From: Adiantum capillus-veneris
Taxonomy: Eukaryota > Streptophyta > Polypodiopsida > Polypodiales > Pteridaceae
Direction: 5' to 3'
DNA length: 64,000 nucleotides
NCBI GenBank assembly: GCA_014529385.2
Contig: CM043962.1
Span: 122,413,970-122,477,969 of the forward strand
Positions within the stretch are counted from its first letter, which is position 1. Each line of letters starts with the position of its first letter. The notes under the pieces are model-generated. The model was not told the origin of the DNA and did no database searches. It saw only the letters and a program-made list of their open reading frames with translations. Made by a program: the position numbers and the translations under genes. Positions 1 through 12,156 of this stretch are shown one piece after another.

Positions 1-66
1 GCATTCTGGTACAAAGTTTCCATTTGTTCTTAGGCAGAGACAGTTTCTAGTTAGATTGGCTTTTTG

Positions 67-650
67 TATGATGATAAATAAGTCACAAGTCCAAAGCATT
101 GCCATGTTGGGCCTATACATGGTGACACCGATCTTCACTCGTATGCTGCATTGTCACGTGCATGTTTAGCCGCTGGAGTGAAGATTCTCCAACGTGATGT
201 TGATGTAAATGAAACAACTGCACTAACAACAAACATTGTGTACCATGAGATATTAAACAATGCCATATGAAGGTTCCAATCCTTCTCTCTGTACGACGAC
301 GATAAATAAGTCATAGGGCCAAAGCATTACCATGTTGGGACTATACCTAGTGACACTGGTCTTCACACATGGACAATTGTATGTTGCACTCTCATGCGCA
401 CATTCAACTGTTGGAGTGAAAATTCTCCTACATGACGTTGATGTAATTTACAAAAGAATTGCACTAACAATAAATAAGCATTATGCACCATAAGATATCA
501 ATCAATGCCATATGAAGTCTCCAATCCTTCTCATCATTGTCTTCTTCTTTGTATATGTTTCAAATCATAAAATATTTCATGAATTAATTTTCTACCTCCC
601 CATAACATATACTAAACTATGTCATGTGAAGGTTCTATTCCTTCTTCCTC
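67..650. repeat. Local tandem duplication, about 230-bp unit
   Basis: Two diverged direct copies (about 67-290 and 295-525) share the same order of phrases, such as GATAAATAAGTCA, CCAAAGCATT.CCATGTTGGG and GCCATATGAAG..TCCAATCC. A third, shorter match to the unit end lies near 618-645. There is no coding content beyond short chance ORFs. The origin is unknown. Confidence 0.6.
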
Positions 651-999
651 ACATTGTCTATTTTTTGGTTTCCATTTGGGTATACAGATCATGGATCAAA
701 TTTCTTACATCTCCAAGGCATCCTTTCTATTAAATGTAGAAGATCATCCGCATCTTGGTATGTTTTTGTCCACCATTAAGACATTATGTTATATTTGGGA
801 CCTTTATTTTTTTTCCATTATTTTAAGCAGAGCCATATTTTTGGTGTATGCCTTTTCCGCACAAAAAAATTGTTATGACCATCCGCAAGCACTACAAGAC
901 CACGTGTGTGTGTGTGTGTATGAAATTAGGAATTCACTTGGCATAAAGTAAGATTCATGGTTTTTTTGTTTCCTTATGTGTTACGGACCTTAGGAAGTT

Positions 1000-1189
1000 G
1001 CCATCTATTGAAATTTTTGCATTGTGTATTTTGTCATACTCCTCCGACATTGAGTACGGTGTCTACCCGATTAGGAAGAAGTGTGTGTCTTCCCAAGATG
1101 AAGATAATGCTCAGTGGTTTGCTAGATATCAAGGATACTCCGATCGCAATGATTGGGAGTACCTCCAGAGTTCTAGGTTTGCTGAGTGA
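1000..1189 (+). pseudogene. Possible chromodomain remnant of a Ty3 element
   Basis: A 63-codon open stretch ends in a peptide with the pattern WFARYQGYSDRNDWEYL. This resembles the second half of retroelement chromodomains (F-L-V-K-W-K-G-Y-x-x-x-x-x-T-W-E). No integrase or LTR is visible around it. It could be a chance resemblance, so confidence is low. Confidence 0.25.
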
Positions 1190-1977
1190 TCTATCAAATC
1201 TACTTGCCTAAACAACTTGCATGTTTGGCAGTACCATACATAGCTGCAATAACTGGTACGTGTAAACTGTTGTGTTTTGTGCTCGATCGTAAAGTATCCC
1301 CTTTTTACTACTTTTATTTGTTAATCAAGGAGATAATCAAACTTGGGATGGAAAAACAATCCTTAATTTAAGAACGGAGAAACTCCAAGCCGATTGCCGA
1401 TTGCATGATGAAGCAAGCTACATTGGCATTGCCTCTTAGATCATTTGCGGCATAATACTATCCTTGATTGTGTTTGTTTCTATGACAAACATATCAACAA
1501 CTTTGCCATGTTTGTGATCCATTTTACGCAATGTTCTTTGAAAATATGGATACATTTCTAAATGTCTTGGTGTTTATTATGACTTTGAAATTCTATGCAA
1601 TAGAGTTTTCCACTTGCAATTTGAGTTTGAGGGATCCAAAATATTAGGTTCACATCTTAGAGATCTTTGTTTAAGTACAACAATTCTATGAATTGATCCT
1701 CACATTTGTGAGAGGATAGGTTGCTATGTTGAGAGAGAGAGAGAGAGAGGTGTGCAATAAGGAAGAGAGAAAATCATGCATGTTGCTCGAGGAAAACTCT
1801 AAAGTCTCTCTGTGTATTTTCCTAAACTTGCACCTCTTATGCTTTGTGTAGATTATGTTTTCTTGGTATTATAAGATGTTATGTTCATAATATTGTGCAA
1901 GGGATTACTTATTTCGTGGTATTTGACACATAGTTCAGTTTTATATGCATTGTGATGTACTTTTTAATGGTACAACT
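1190..1977. other. AT-rich stretch without a recognisable gene
   Basis: I see only short chance ORFs and one short (GA)n tract at about 1732-1750. Nothing suggests an RNA gene or a transposon end. Confidence 0.5.
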
Positions 1978-2286
1978 ATGGAAAACACTAATAACTATGC
2001 CATCATTGAGACCGAGTCTGATGGTATTGAGTCCACTCCACCAAGGTTTGCCAATGTTTGAGTGGCAAAGAGAAGTGCTCGATGCGTGGGATCCTCTTTT
2101 GCTAATCATGTGGTAAATGATGCGAATCATGAACTCATGGCTACATTATGGGATTTCTTTGCTTGTAGTAAGTCCAGGTAGTTTGACTTTGAACGACACT
2201 TGGAAGCACTTTTTGACGTGTCTCAGTAAGCGAATGGCCAACAATTTTGTAGACCTTCGTAAATGAGATGCGTTTATGTGCATAAC
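1978..2286 (+). pseudogene. Decayed ORF cut by the giant LTR element
   Basis: From the ATG at 1978 the frame runs to the insertion point of the giant LTR element. It has four or more in-frame stops (TGA, TAG, TAA, TAA) but otherwise coding-like composition, with peptide stretches such as ENTNNYAIIETESDG and ATLWDFFACSKS. It could be an old gag-like or accessory ORF. The sequence continues after the element at 17626. No family is recognised. Confidence 0.35.
2282..2286. repeat. Target-site duplication (ATAAC), left copy
   Basis: ATAAC lies directly before the TG of the 5' LTR and is repeated at 17621-17625 directly after the CA of the 3' LTR. This fixes both ends of the element. Confidence 0.9.
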
Positions 2287-2561
2287 TGTTAGAAGCTGGA
2301 CACACCCCACGGCATCTAACTACTCGGCGGATTATTATTTTTTGTAATTAGTCATTCATTGAGGAAAACCCGGTTTTTCACCTTGTAAATATTGGGACTT
2401 ACAGAAGTTTCCAGATTGTATCCCAGTTTTGATAGTTAGAAGGAGTAGATGGATGATTTTGGAACTTTAGGGTTTGAGAAGTTGTAAGGTATATATATCA
2501 CTTTTTGACCTTAATGAAGGACCTTTTGTCATTTTAAACAAGTTTAAGTTTGTGAGTGAGC
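2287..2561 (+). repeat. 5' LTR, truncated
   Basis: It matches 16689-16963 of the 3' LTR over 275 bp with two substitutions and no gap. Similarity stops abruptly after GTGAGTGAGC. The remaining 657 bp of LTR and any primer binding site are absent, and internal sequence with the first palindrome begins within 5 bp. Because the target duplication is intact, an internal deletion after or during integration is the simplest reading. Confidence 0.9.
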
Positions 2562-2565
2562 TAGG

Positions 2566-3432
2566 AGACATCCTACGCGTAGTATGTCTACAGGACAATC
2601 TGGGAGGAATTTTGGAATTTTGAGGTGACCAGTGTGTTCTGAAGGTAGGGTTTACCCTAATTTCAACTGCAAAGGGGAAATTTGGCCTTCTCTTGACAGG
2701 ATAGAGCCAGATAGATTGAAATTGCTAGACATCCTACCCAATTAGTGCAAAAGCATCAACTTGAAACCAAAACCTTAAGATGGCTGCATGAGTGTGCCTT
2801 GCATGATATATCGAGTGACTGAAAGGGTCTTCACCTCATTCGGGTAAGAAAATTGGGTTCAAAGTGGACTTTAGCACTTTTGACTGAAAGAAGAAAAACA
2901 ACAGAAGTTTGAGACTTTTGGCATCCAAACTGAGATCTAAGCATACCACTGGGATACTGACATCAGGGGGAAGCTGTGGAACAAATCTGGGGTCAAGCAG
3001 GCCAAAAACACATTCTACGCGTAGGATGTCTACTGAGTGATTTAGGACTCCAAACTGAAATCTGAGTATACCAAGATGATCAGCAGCTCAATAAGAGCTG
3101 AAGTCTTGAGTTTAAAGCCATTTTGAAGAAATAGACATTCTACGCGTAGTATGTCTAATGCAAGAAAGTGAAGCCATAATTGGACTTTGAGCATTGCAAG
3201 GGGTTATATAGCCTAAGGAAATCCTGCTAGTCAATTTTGGTCCAATTTGGAGTTGATTAGACTGATCAACACCATCATCAGGCCGTCAGAACAGATTTCT
3301 GACTCATTGACCAGCTTCTAGAAGTCCAAATCAAAAAGTAAAAACGGCTGTAAGCTCAGCACAACAAGGGGAAAATACAGTGCAGAAATCCAGGCTAAAT
3401 GCAGCATGAGACATCCTACGCGTAGGATGTCT
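2566..3432. repeat. Palindrome set 1 in the 5' leader
   Basis: Four copies of a 24-bp palindrome (half-site AGACATCCTACG followed by its reverse complement, central ACGCGT) lie at 2566-2589 (one mismatch), 3008-3031 (two), 3133-3156 (two) and 3409-3432 (perfect). A degenerate half-site is at about 2727-2739. Spacing of 567 and 276 bp between the first, third and fourth copies is close to multiples of the 284-bp period seen downstream. The surrounding leader has no ORF of note. Confidence 0.85.
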
Positions 3433-3862
3433 ATTGGGGCATTCTGGAGAGAAAATTTGACTTGGCCTAGACAGTGAGGTTCTATTTGGCTTAAGGGCTC
3501 TAGAACTTCTTTCAGAGGTAAAATTGGACCGTGATTGCCCATTTGACAAAGCAAATACTGAATTCAAGCTTTTTCACATAAATTGGCCAACATCAAGGAA
3601 GGGTACTGTTTTAGATTAGCAACCTAATCAGGAACATCAACAGTGTATAGAATATAGTAGTGGTTGAGATTAACTCTCCAGTTATACCAATCATTACTAA
3701 GATCACCTCCAGCAGATAAATGCGTTGATCCAATTGCCGAAATTAAAACTCTTGTGTGCAGGTATATTCAACAACAAAGCAAGACGTTATGCAGAAACTG
3801 ATCCATTGCCAGGTTAGTGGTTGAGCTTGTGATAAGTTGCATTGATAAGTTTGATGAATTAA

Positions 3863-5728
3863 TTAAGATCAGGAAGATACATTGTTAGAGACCAGAAAGT
3901 GGCAGGTGACCAAGTTAGGGTAGTGTCCACTGAAGAGAGTGTAACTCAGGCAAGGTTAGATCCGCTAGCACCGATTATTGAGGAAGGTAGTGATAATGAC
4001 ACGTCGTCAGACAAATCTTTCTTCATGATGGGGAGCCAACAGCTAGGAAGTTTCGCCTATGAAGGACCTATGCGAGGAGGAAGTACCTCCCAAAATCCTT
4101 CGAATGATTCCAGGCTTACTGTGATCTTCTTGGAGGGAACAAACTCAAGAGGAGCCCTAGTCTATTCTGACTGTCGAGGTCGCAACTGCATTTGTATTGA
4201 AGAGAGGCCAGCACAAAGATTGGAGATAATCCACGTGTATGATGATGGAGATAGATTCCGAGACAAAAAGGGAAACCACTATTTAATAGTTAGCAACCCT
4301 GAAGATTACAACAGATATGGAGACAACGTGGCTAAAGGGAAAATGATTTCAGAAACTCAAGAGCCTCCACCAAACATTGATCGGCATGGAGCTATTTTCA
4401 TGTACGATAAGCAAACAATCAGGGTTCCAACTTATAACGAGAATGTGGGAATCTACAAACACAAGAGCAAGGGTATTGTCTCTTACTTTCGCAGTAAAGA
4501 ACCATACGTAGACGAACTTAGCAAAGACAAAGTTCTTTACTTATTCTCTTATGAAACTACTACGGGGAAGGGCATAGTTTTTGTTGATAGATATGGGCGA
4601 TAATACCAACGTATTCTCCCAGAGGAAGTAGAAAGAGAAACAGGTACAGGAGCATCAGCATATGCCCCTGAGGAAATGCCGAGAGCCGTCCACACCCCAA
4701 GCAAGTCAACGAATCCATTCTCAGATGAGTACGACGCTACATCACATTCCCCCAGACCGGGAGCATTCAACAACCAAGACCAACCAGTAAACCAGCCATC
4801 ATTGCAGGCATGGCTTAGACAAAGTGCGACAATGGAACCAGACAGAAACCCAGAGGGTTATCAAGAGGCTCGAGGGCTCAGGGATTTGCAAGAACCACCA
4901 CACTATTCAAGGTATCAAGCAGAGAGTAAGCCAAAGACACAAGGGTCGACCGAACTTGGAGGACCACCCATGGAACGAGTTCGAAGAGAAGGACCACCTC
5001 CGGCGAGAACCTTTAGAAATTATGGCTTAGGAACACCGTTGGGCGAGGAACCAGCCTATTACAGAAGGCCTGAGGAGGGGTATAGACTTGGAAGGGGTGA
5101 TCCCATGATGAGGTTTGTAGACCATCGCAGAATTAGACCTTCTCAAGTGCAAAAATGGGTAAACAAGAAATACACAGGAAACAGAGACCCAAGAGATCAT
5201 GTAGCACCCTTTGTACGTGTGATTAGAGCTGAAGAGGTGTTATACTTTCCTACCCAATTCACAGGGTTTGGACTAACCCTAGAGGATGATGTTGCAACTT
5301 GGTTTGACTCTGTAGAGCGTAGAGACTTTGAGTCGATGGAGGAAGTGTTTGACGAGTTTATTGAGGAATTCTCTCAAAGGGGAATAGCTCATAATACCGT
5401 CTCACAAATCCATAAATTCAAACAAAAAGATGGAGAATCTGTACGGAAGGCAGCCCTAAGGCTAAAGAGATATGTTAAGTTCTGTCCTGTTGAAGAACTG
5501 CCAACTCAGTCCAGACTTATGCTGATATTCATCCAAGGACTAAGGAATGCAGATCTCCAAAAAGACTTACATATGAAGAGGAGCACTACGTTGAATGAGT
5601 TGACCAAGGAAGCCTTGTACCTTGTGGACAATTGTGCGGTTTACAAAGAAGGGGAGTTCAAGGACCTTGATGATGATTCATCTTCACAACAAAGTGGGAG
5701 CAAGTCCTCCAAGACAACACTGAAAGGA
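3863..5728 (+). pseudogene. ORF1 part 1: gag polyprotein
   Basis: The open frame begins after a stop at 3860. The first in-frame initiator-like codon is GTG at 3899; no ATG clearly marks the start. A TAA at 4601 breaks the frame without shifting it. Downstream, residues such as WFDSVERRDFESMEEVFDEF, followed by a helical region and LMLIFIQGLRNADLQ, match the core of the retrotransposon gag (capsid) domain (about 5280-5650). The N-terminal 230 codons are not recognised. Gag forms the virus-like particle that packages element RNA. The same frame continues past further stops to about 8806. Confidence 0.75.
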
Positions 5729-6460
5729 TAAATAGCGGTAAACCAAGAATAGATTGTAGATGAAGTGTTAAAAAAGATCAACTTGTACGCCAAACCCCAG
5801 GCTAAACCGCCCAAGTGGTGTGCTATTGAACAAAAATGGACAAACCATGGGACCGAGGAATGTTACTATAACAAGGGATATGTGAGGGAGAGACCTTATG
5901 CTCCCCAAGCTCCTGTAGCTTCCCCTCAAGTTCCACCTATGCCTAGATATCAAGCAGGCAACTTGCCAGGACTTGTAGGTGTAGAGAGACCACAACCGGT
6001 GTTGGGGCAACAACCACCCCTACCAGGATTACGACCAGTTGGTGTAAGATACACCCCAACGGTAACTGAACCAGAAGAAAAGGCTTTGGTGCCTATGCAT
6101 GCATACTATGAGGATCCCAATGGATATGCGGCGAACCCTATCTATTATCCATCGAAGGAACCCTTGACACCAGATCCATGGAGCATGATTGGGAATCAAG
6201 GACCTCCAACTGCTATACAAGCCGCAGGAGAAGGAAGATATAACTTAGATGAACGAACATTGTTGTTCATAGCCAATGGAGGCATGGGCGGACAGAGATA
6301 GACTTACCAGCAACGGGGAGCTCAAGGAGCACCTCAACAACCCAAGGGCCCTTGTTACAAGTGTGGCGGAGACCATTGGCTGAGAGACTGTCCCCATGAT
6401 GAAATCATTAGAGTCAATGCGTATTGCCCAGAATGTGGAATTACTCATTTGATTCCCGAT
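5729..6460 (+). pseudogene. ORF1 part 2: gag C-terminus with zinc knuckle
   Basis: Same frame as the gag core, after in-frame stops TAA 5729 and TAG 5750, and interrupted again by TAG 6299. A proline-rich linker leads to a knuckle at 6353-6391 with pattern C-x2-C-x3-H-x4-C, one residue shorter than the usual C-x2-C-x4-H-x4-C. A second, incomplete knuckle (C-x2-C-x3-H, final Cys replaced by Phe) follows at about 6426-6460. Such nucleocapsid knuckles bind element RNA. Confidence 0.7.
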
Positions 6461-7489
6461 TTCCCTAAAAACCCGAGTAAAGGAGCAAAAACCACCTTGA
6501 ACCTGTTGGAAACAGTACCTTCCAGTGGAGTATCAGAAAGTGAAACAGTCATACCTGTTCAGGCGGTGACACGAGCCCAAGCCCAAAGAAGGACGAATGA
6601 ACCCATAATAGAAGAACCAAAGATGGATGCCCAAAGTTCAGAAACGAAAAATCCGAGAAGCACTTGGAAGGCAAGAAAGGCGCGTAGGAAAGCCAGGAAA
6701 GAACGAGAGCAAACCGCCCTATCCGATGAGTTGAAACATACAAAGAACAGGTTGGAGCGGTTAGAAGATCTAGCCAGCCATGGCTCACACACCACAGTAG
6801 CCATAGCACCAAAGGAAATAGCTGAGCCCAAAAGTGCAGGATCAGGAGGATCTGTGCTAGCAGACAAAGTAAACGAGCAGCTGGATGCGCTTCTAAGAGC
6901 TTATGAAGCTCGGCTTAAAAAAAACCAGACCCACGAGCAAAGATGGATGACATATCCATATGCGGAAATAGAAAAACAAAGGTTGGATATGTGTAAAAAG
7001 ATGATCGAGACGGCTCAATCATTGATGGAAGACCTGTTGGGAAAACCGGCAAATTGCCATGATGTGCTAGTTCCAACCCCTATCCAACCAACAATAGAAA
7101 AACATGAGGAAACAAAGGAAAGACTCACTAATGAATATGAGTCCAGAGGAGAGCCTATCATAGTGCCCAATACCACCGAAGGGGCAAGTGATGGGGTCCG
7201 TCCTAGAATATCGGCAGAGATGGGAAAGGACGATAATGGTCTAGATGATCTGTGGAAGCAAATCAGAGAGGCCAACGAGGCTAATAGAATGAATGACCAC
7301 ATGAATAGCACGAGAAAAGGAAAGAATGTGATCCTACCTCCTATTGAAGAATTTGAGGCAAGATCACAAATAAACATTGAGGTGCATTCACAAGGGGGAG
7401 ACCAAGGATCTATTAGTTCGAGACACAGCCAACCAGACTCTTTGATAACTTTACCCTCTTACCTAGGAGAATACGAAGCTAAGTCGTAA
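6449..7489 (+). pseudogene. ORF1 part 3: charged linker
   Basis: A 346-codon open stretch in the same frame ends at TAA 7487. It is rich in Lys, Glu, Arg and Gln, with a basic segment (KARKARRKARKER) near residue 75 and helical, coiled-coil-like stretches. It separates the nucleocapsid from the first protease domain. No named domain is recognised. Confidence 0.55.
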
Positions 7490-8293
7490 GTGAGGGCAAT
7501 TCCATCTCAAAGATTTTCTTCTAACAAGGTGATGGACTCACAAGGATTGATTGAGCTGTTAGCCACCCCGGTGGCATGCACAATCACGTTAGCAGAACTC
7601 CTAAAGCTAAGGCCAAACATGTGGACCACAATAGAAAAATTCTTGGAAAAATTTGGAGTAAAAAACCCCACCTTGAAACTACAAGAAGGAATCAGGGAGT
7701 TGGACAGGCCTAATCTAAACACTAGGCCGGTACCATTGAATAAGGTTGGAGAATATTGTGAGGGAGAAGATGGAAACACAACGCTACCTGTAGAATTCCA
7801 AGGAGTGGTTTCCAAAGCTATTCTTGACAATGGAGCGGGAGTTGCTATCGCCACGAAGGAAGTCTGGAAAAAATGGGGAAAACCAGCTCTAAGGGCTACC
7901 CGAATGAAGCTGCAGTTGGCAGATGGTTTCATGGAGAAGCCTCTCGGACTCTTGGAAAAGGTAATTGTCACTTCGTGCGGGATCGAGTATGAGCATACAT
8001 TTGCAATAGTTGATTTCGACAAAAAGAACAATTATGAGATAATCTTGGGACGACCATTCATGCGACAACTGAAGATGGTCCAAGATTGGGGTTATGACCA
8101 CATATACCTCAGACATGGCGAGACGACAACTAAAATACACTTGAAAGACCATAGTTACAAGGATGTAAACCAAACACCTGTGGAAGAGTTTGATTCGGCT
8201 ACAATAGCAGGATCAGAACTACCAGCATGGTTGGGGCAACCAAAAGAGCTATGGATGTGCGGAGCTTCACATTGTGGAAGCTTAAGAAAATAG
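7490..8293 (+). pseudogene. ORF1 part 4: first retropepsin-like domain
   Basis: Same frame, ending at TAG 8291. The segment AILDNGAGVAIA at about 7817-7852 aligns with the retropepsin active site (usual D-S/T-G-A), but here reads D-N-G. About 70 residues later YEIILGRPFMRQL matches the hydrophobic-hydrophobic-G flap-side motif of these proteases. The S-to-N change could come from one G-to-A transition. Retropepsins cleave the gag-pol polyprotein; activity with D-N-G is doubtful. Confidence 0.7.
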
Positions 8294-8806
8294 GATTGCA
8301 TCTTAGAAAGAGCAATTGAAGACAAAGAGTATATTCCGAAGCCATTCCCTGAAGATGCCTTGGAGACTCTAGAATGGGAACACATACTGGCAACGTTAGA
8401 TGTATGTACCATTACCGACACTCCAACAACAAAATTTTGCGATAAAGATGGTTACGATGTGCTACCCTATTACATGGTAAGCGTGATGCCAGAAAAAGAG
8501 ACGGTAGCACCTCCAGAACAAGAAGAGTTTTACAACTCTTTTGAGCAAGTGGAAGTAAATGATGAGGCAGATAATGAGTGTTCAGACACCTCCAGTGAGC
8601 GTGGGAATGAAGCAGAGAATATCAAGTTTTATGATTTTGCTAATCAACACCCTAGACGCCAAGAACGCTATAGGAAGAAAAGAGCCGAAAATAAAGTGAG
8701 ACAGAACGTGATGCCCAGGATAAAAGGAAAAACTCACTATTTGATGCTTGTAAAAGCAGAGGATTGTGTGAAAGATCAAATATCAGGAAAATTCTCAGAA
8801 AATTGA
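8294..8806 (+). pseudogene. ORF1 part 5: acidic to basic linker
   Basis: Same frame as the preceding protease, ending at TGA 8804. It is acidic in the middle and strongly basic at the end (RRQERYRKKRAENK). No known domain is recognised. Between 8806 and 8961 the reading frame shifts by one base. Confidence 0.45.
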
Positions 8807-8960
8807 AAAGAGCGAACGCAAGAACAAGCGAATCGGGAAAGAAAATCTCGGGCTCAAACAAAATCACAAAAATCTGAAAAAAACAAAAAAAGAACCAACA
8901 AAATACCAAGAGTGGACCAAACTAGAGCGTAAACAGAAATACCAAGAACTGAAACGGTCT

Positions 8961-10058
8961 TTGAGGGAGATCTGGACCACTGAAGAGGATAGTGATGGTA
9001 AAGGGGAGTCAGAAAAGGGCAACATGAATGTACCACCTCACTATAGGAAATTTACTATCCAGGAAAGAAAAATCATCTTGACATCATCAATCAGGGAGAG
9101 AACCAACCAAGAATCTTACGACGGGCCTGAAAACGCAAAAAGAATAGACCTCGCAGAACCAGGTGAAAAGCCTCATCCGGTCTATATAGCTAATGATTTA
9201 GAGCCTGATGAGGAAGCTCAAACCGAAGCACAAGAACACATTGCAAAAAGACGGCTTCTGCGACAACAACAACAAAGTAAACCACCATTGAGAATCAATG
9301 CCATTCGACTCATGAACTTGGAAGAAGACACAATCGAGCCAATAATTACAGTCAAGGTGGGCAATGATCAAGTTGAATCACCAGCCTTGCTCAATTCGGG
9401 TGCTCAAGCAAATTTGATCTCTTACGGATTATACCAACAGCTCCAAGTCGCAGATCAACTTCATCCTACTCCCCAAGTGCTGGAAAGTAGCACATCACAT
9501 CCATTGAAAACATTAGGGTGGATTATATTGGATATACAGTTACATCAATATATTTACCCACACAAATTCTATGTGGTGACAGATGAAAGCACACAACAAC
9601 CAATGCTGCTAGGGCAACCTTGGCAAAAAGCATACAATGTCCAAATAGACTGGAAAGCACAGGCGGTCAAAATCCATCACGAAAACGAACAGCAGGTGGT
9701 AGCTTTTGCTCAAAAGGAACATCCGGATCAAATGCAAGCCATGCAATCACTGGAAACAAATACCAAAGAACAAATACCCTCAATGATCAACATGAAACCT
9801 GAGACCAACTACCAGCTAACGGCCAACCATGCTCATCACAGACAGCTGAAATCACCGACTACACTGCAAAAATCTAGACTACCACAACAAGGTAAAAAAG
9901 TATGGATGCGGAAGGATAGAAACGCCATGAGGGGGAAAACACAATGTGACAACCGAATTCTAACAAAGCAGATGGTGCAACCAAAAACCAAGGTAACCAA
10001 GCAGATATGGATTCCAAAGAAAATGCTTAGCCAAAACCCTCATGTCACTCACATTTGA
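8961..10058 (+). pseudogene. ORF1 part 6: second retropepsin-like domain
   Basis: The frame differs from the upstream parts by one base. ALLNSGAQANLIS (Asn codon 9393-9395) aligns with the retropepsin active site, but the catalytic Asp is Asn, which one G-to-A transition would explain. LLGQPWQKAYNV at about 9607-9642 is the matching ILG-type motif. A glutamine-rich run precedes the domain and a basic tail follows it. Two protease-like domains in one element are unusual. The frame ends at TGA 10056, overlapping the next open stretch. Confidence 0.65.
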
Positions 10059-10378
10059 TACCAAAGCAAAAGACAAAACAAATACCTACGGTACAAGCAA
10101 CGATGGAAAGTAGACATCTACAGATCAACCGGGCAAACAAATATAAGTGGGTGCCGATGACAAACCAACAAGGGGAAAAGTTGGCCACACCACACTACCA
10201 ATGGAAAGCCAAGGCCATACGGCCCATAGCTAACACATCCTCCGAAATAGCTACGACTATATCAACAGTGTCGGCAACGCAGTTGCCTCTGACCAAAAAG
10301 ACCATTAAACAAAGAGCAATAGAGTTACAACTGCTACTTGCCAAGAAAACAGGAAACCTCGACGACGAATTCCAATAA
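10059..10378 (+). pseudogene. ORF1 part 7: C-terminal tail
   Basis: An open stretch of about 100 codons in the original frame ends at TAA 10376. It contains YKWVPMTNQQGE and a C-terminal helical region. No family is recognised. It probably marks the natural end of ORF1, because the next 2.8 kb are non-coding in character. Confidence 0.4.
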
Positions 10379-12156
10379 GCATCTTGCTTATTCCCTTCTC
10401 TTACACAACATTAATTTTTCCATGCATTGACCGAGTATGCATAAAATAGGGCCACATTAATCGGCCACGCATTAGCACGACTTTTTCAACCTATGCACGG
10501 CACATACTCCGAGGCGAACCCTTGTCGTCCAAGAGGACTCCGACTAGGAGTGGGGGAGGCATTCTCAATGCGGAACCAATAACAGAAATAGCAAATAAGG
10601 GCACAATTTTCGACTATTTTCAGGGTTGACGTTTGATTGCGAAATTTTCTGGAGTAACCCAAGTATATATGCCCTTATATAGCATGAAGCTACATGAATA
10701 TGGGGCCAAACGCCAAATTAAGCCCCTAGGTGTGTGTATATATGTAGAAATAGCCATTTTTTAGGCAAAATATTGGTAAAACGGAGAAATCTGGCCACAA
10801 AAATTGCATGAGAGTGTATATAATGTGTTGCGGTGATGTTTGTGATCTATTATGAATTATGGGGATTTTCTGGGTTTGATTTGCTATTTTCCTTTTAATT
10901 TTGCTAATTTTCGGTAGAAAAGCTTCAAAAATACAAAAAGCAGGTGAAAAACAGTCGTAATGAAAAACCAAAAATATGGGGATGACCAGTGACTAAAGAA
11001 CAACCTACAGTACAGTGGGGGTGCAATTATGAGACTGAAGCGGAAAGTGTGTTTTGGCCAGGTTTTGGCCGAAATGACAAATTTTTGGTAAACAGAGCAA
11101 ATGGAGTCCAAATCAAGAATTTTTTGAGCCTAAACCGCATCTTGCAGAAATATAGGAGCACATGTCAAATTTCATGAAAAATGGTTCGGGGACCTCCATT
11201 ATAAGAATTTTTCACCCCATTTTTAGCTCATTCTCACTATTGACCTTGTAGAGAGAGCTTCTGCCACCTAGAGCGGATCGACCTTCCAGCAGCTTCTACG
11301 ATCCGCACGTCAACCTGACCAACTCCAGACATGAGAGGTAGGCTAACCACCTTGAGCTTTTCGCGCATGTTTGTCATTCTGTCGCGAAAACTAGCGTAGA
11401 GGTCACACACAAAGCGAGCGGTAGAGACCTACAAGTAGAAATGGCGGCCTAACGGCTAACCCGAAAGCAACAAGACTTCATCAGCAGCTTACCCTAGTCT
11501 AGGAGACCCTTCCTAGATAGCCAATGGCAGTGGGAAAACATCGGGAAAACCCCTAATTCCCAGAAACCCGCAAGAGGCCACCAAATGGGAAATCGGCGAA
11601 ACGGCGATCAAATGCTACCAAAATTTACGGGTAGGAGCATACCGACATGCTCGACAAGTCCATATGACCCGCATGACCAAAAAGTGACCCGAAGCGGCAC
11701 TAAACCTCAGAAACGACATCAGACAGACAAAGCGTCAAAATGAACTTGTGGTCAAACCGCAAGTCCGTTTGCCACCAAACTTCACGAGCGGCTTTCCTAG
11801 ACCATCAAAAACCAAGTCCTATGGTGGTGGACCACCACAAATCATCAAAGGTATGTAAACGCCTCCACGGGTGCTTCTAGAGCGACAAATTGCCAAATGA
11901 AGCTCCGGTGAAGCCAAAGTCGACAAAAATCATATGGCAAGGATCCCCAAAGGATTTAGAAGCTATGAAGACCAACATTGAAGAATTTCATCGCCAAAAA
12001 GCACTCCAAAAGTCAGAAAACGGCTCAGAGGCTCTGAAGTCCACACAGGGAGTTTTTACTTACCCAATTGACTTTTTTGTTGAAATTAGGCTTAAAAGGG
12101 ACTTAGGGGAGCAAAGGGCAAGCACTGGGAGCACTAACAAGAGAAAAATCACCAGG
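10379..12156. other. Internal non-coding region between ORF1 and ORF2
   Basis: About 1.8 kb without a convincing ORF. A 114-codon open stretch at 11890-12234 runs through the first palindrome and is probably chance. An autonomous Ty3 element would carry reverse transcriptase and integrase here, but no motif of either is present. Confidence 0.6.
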
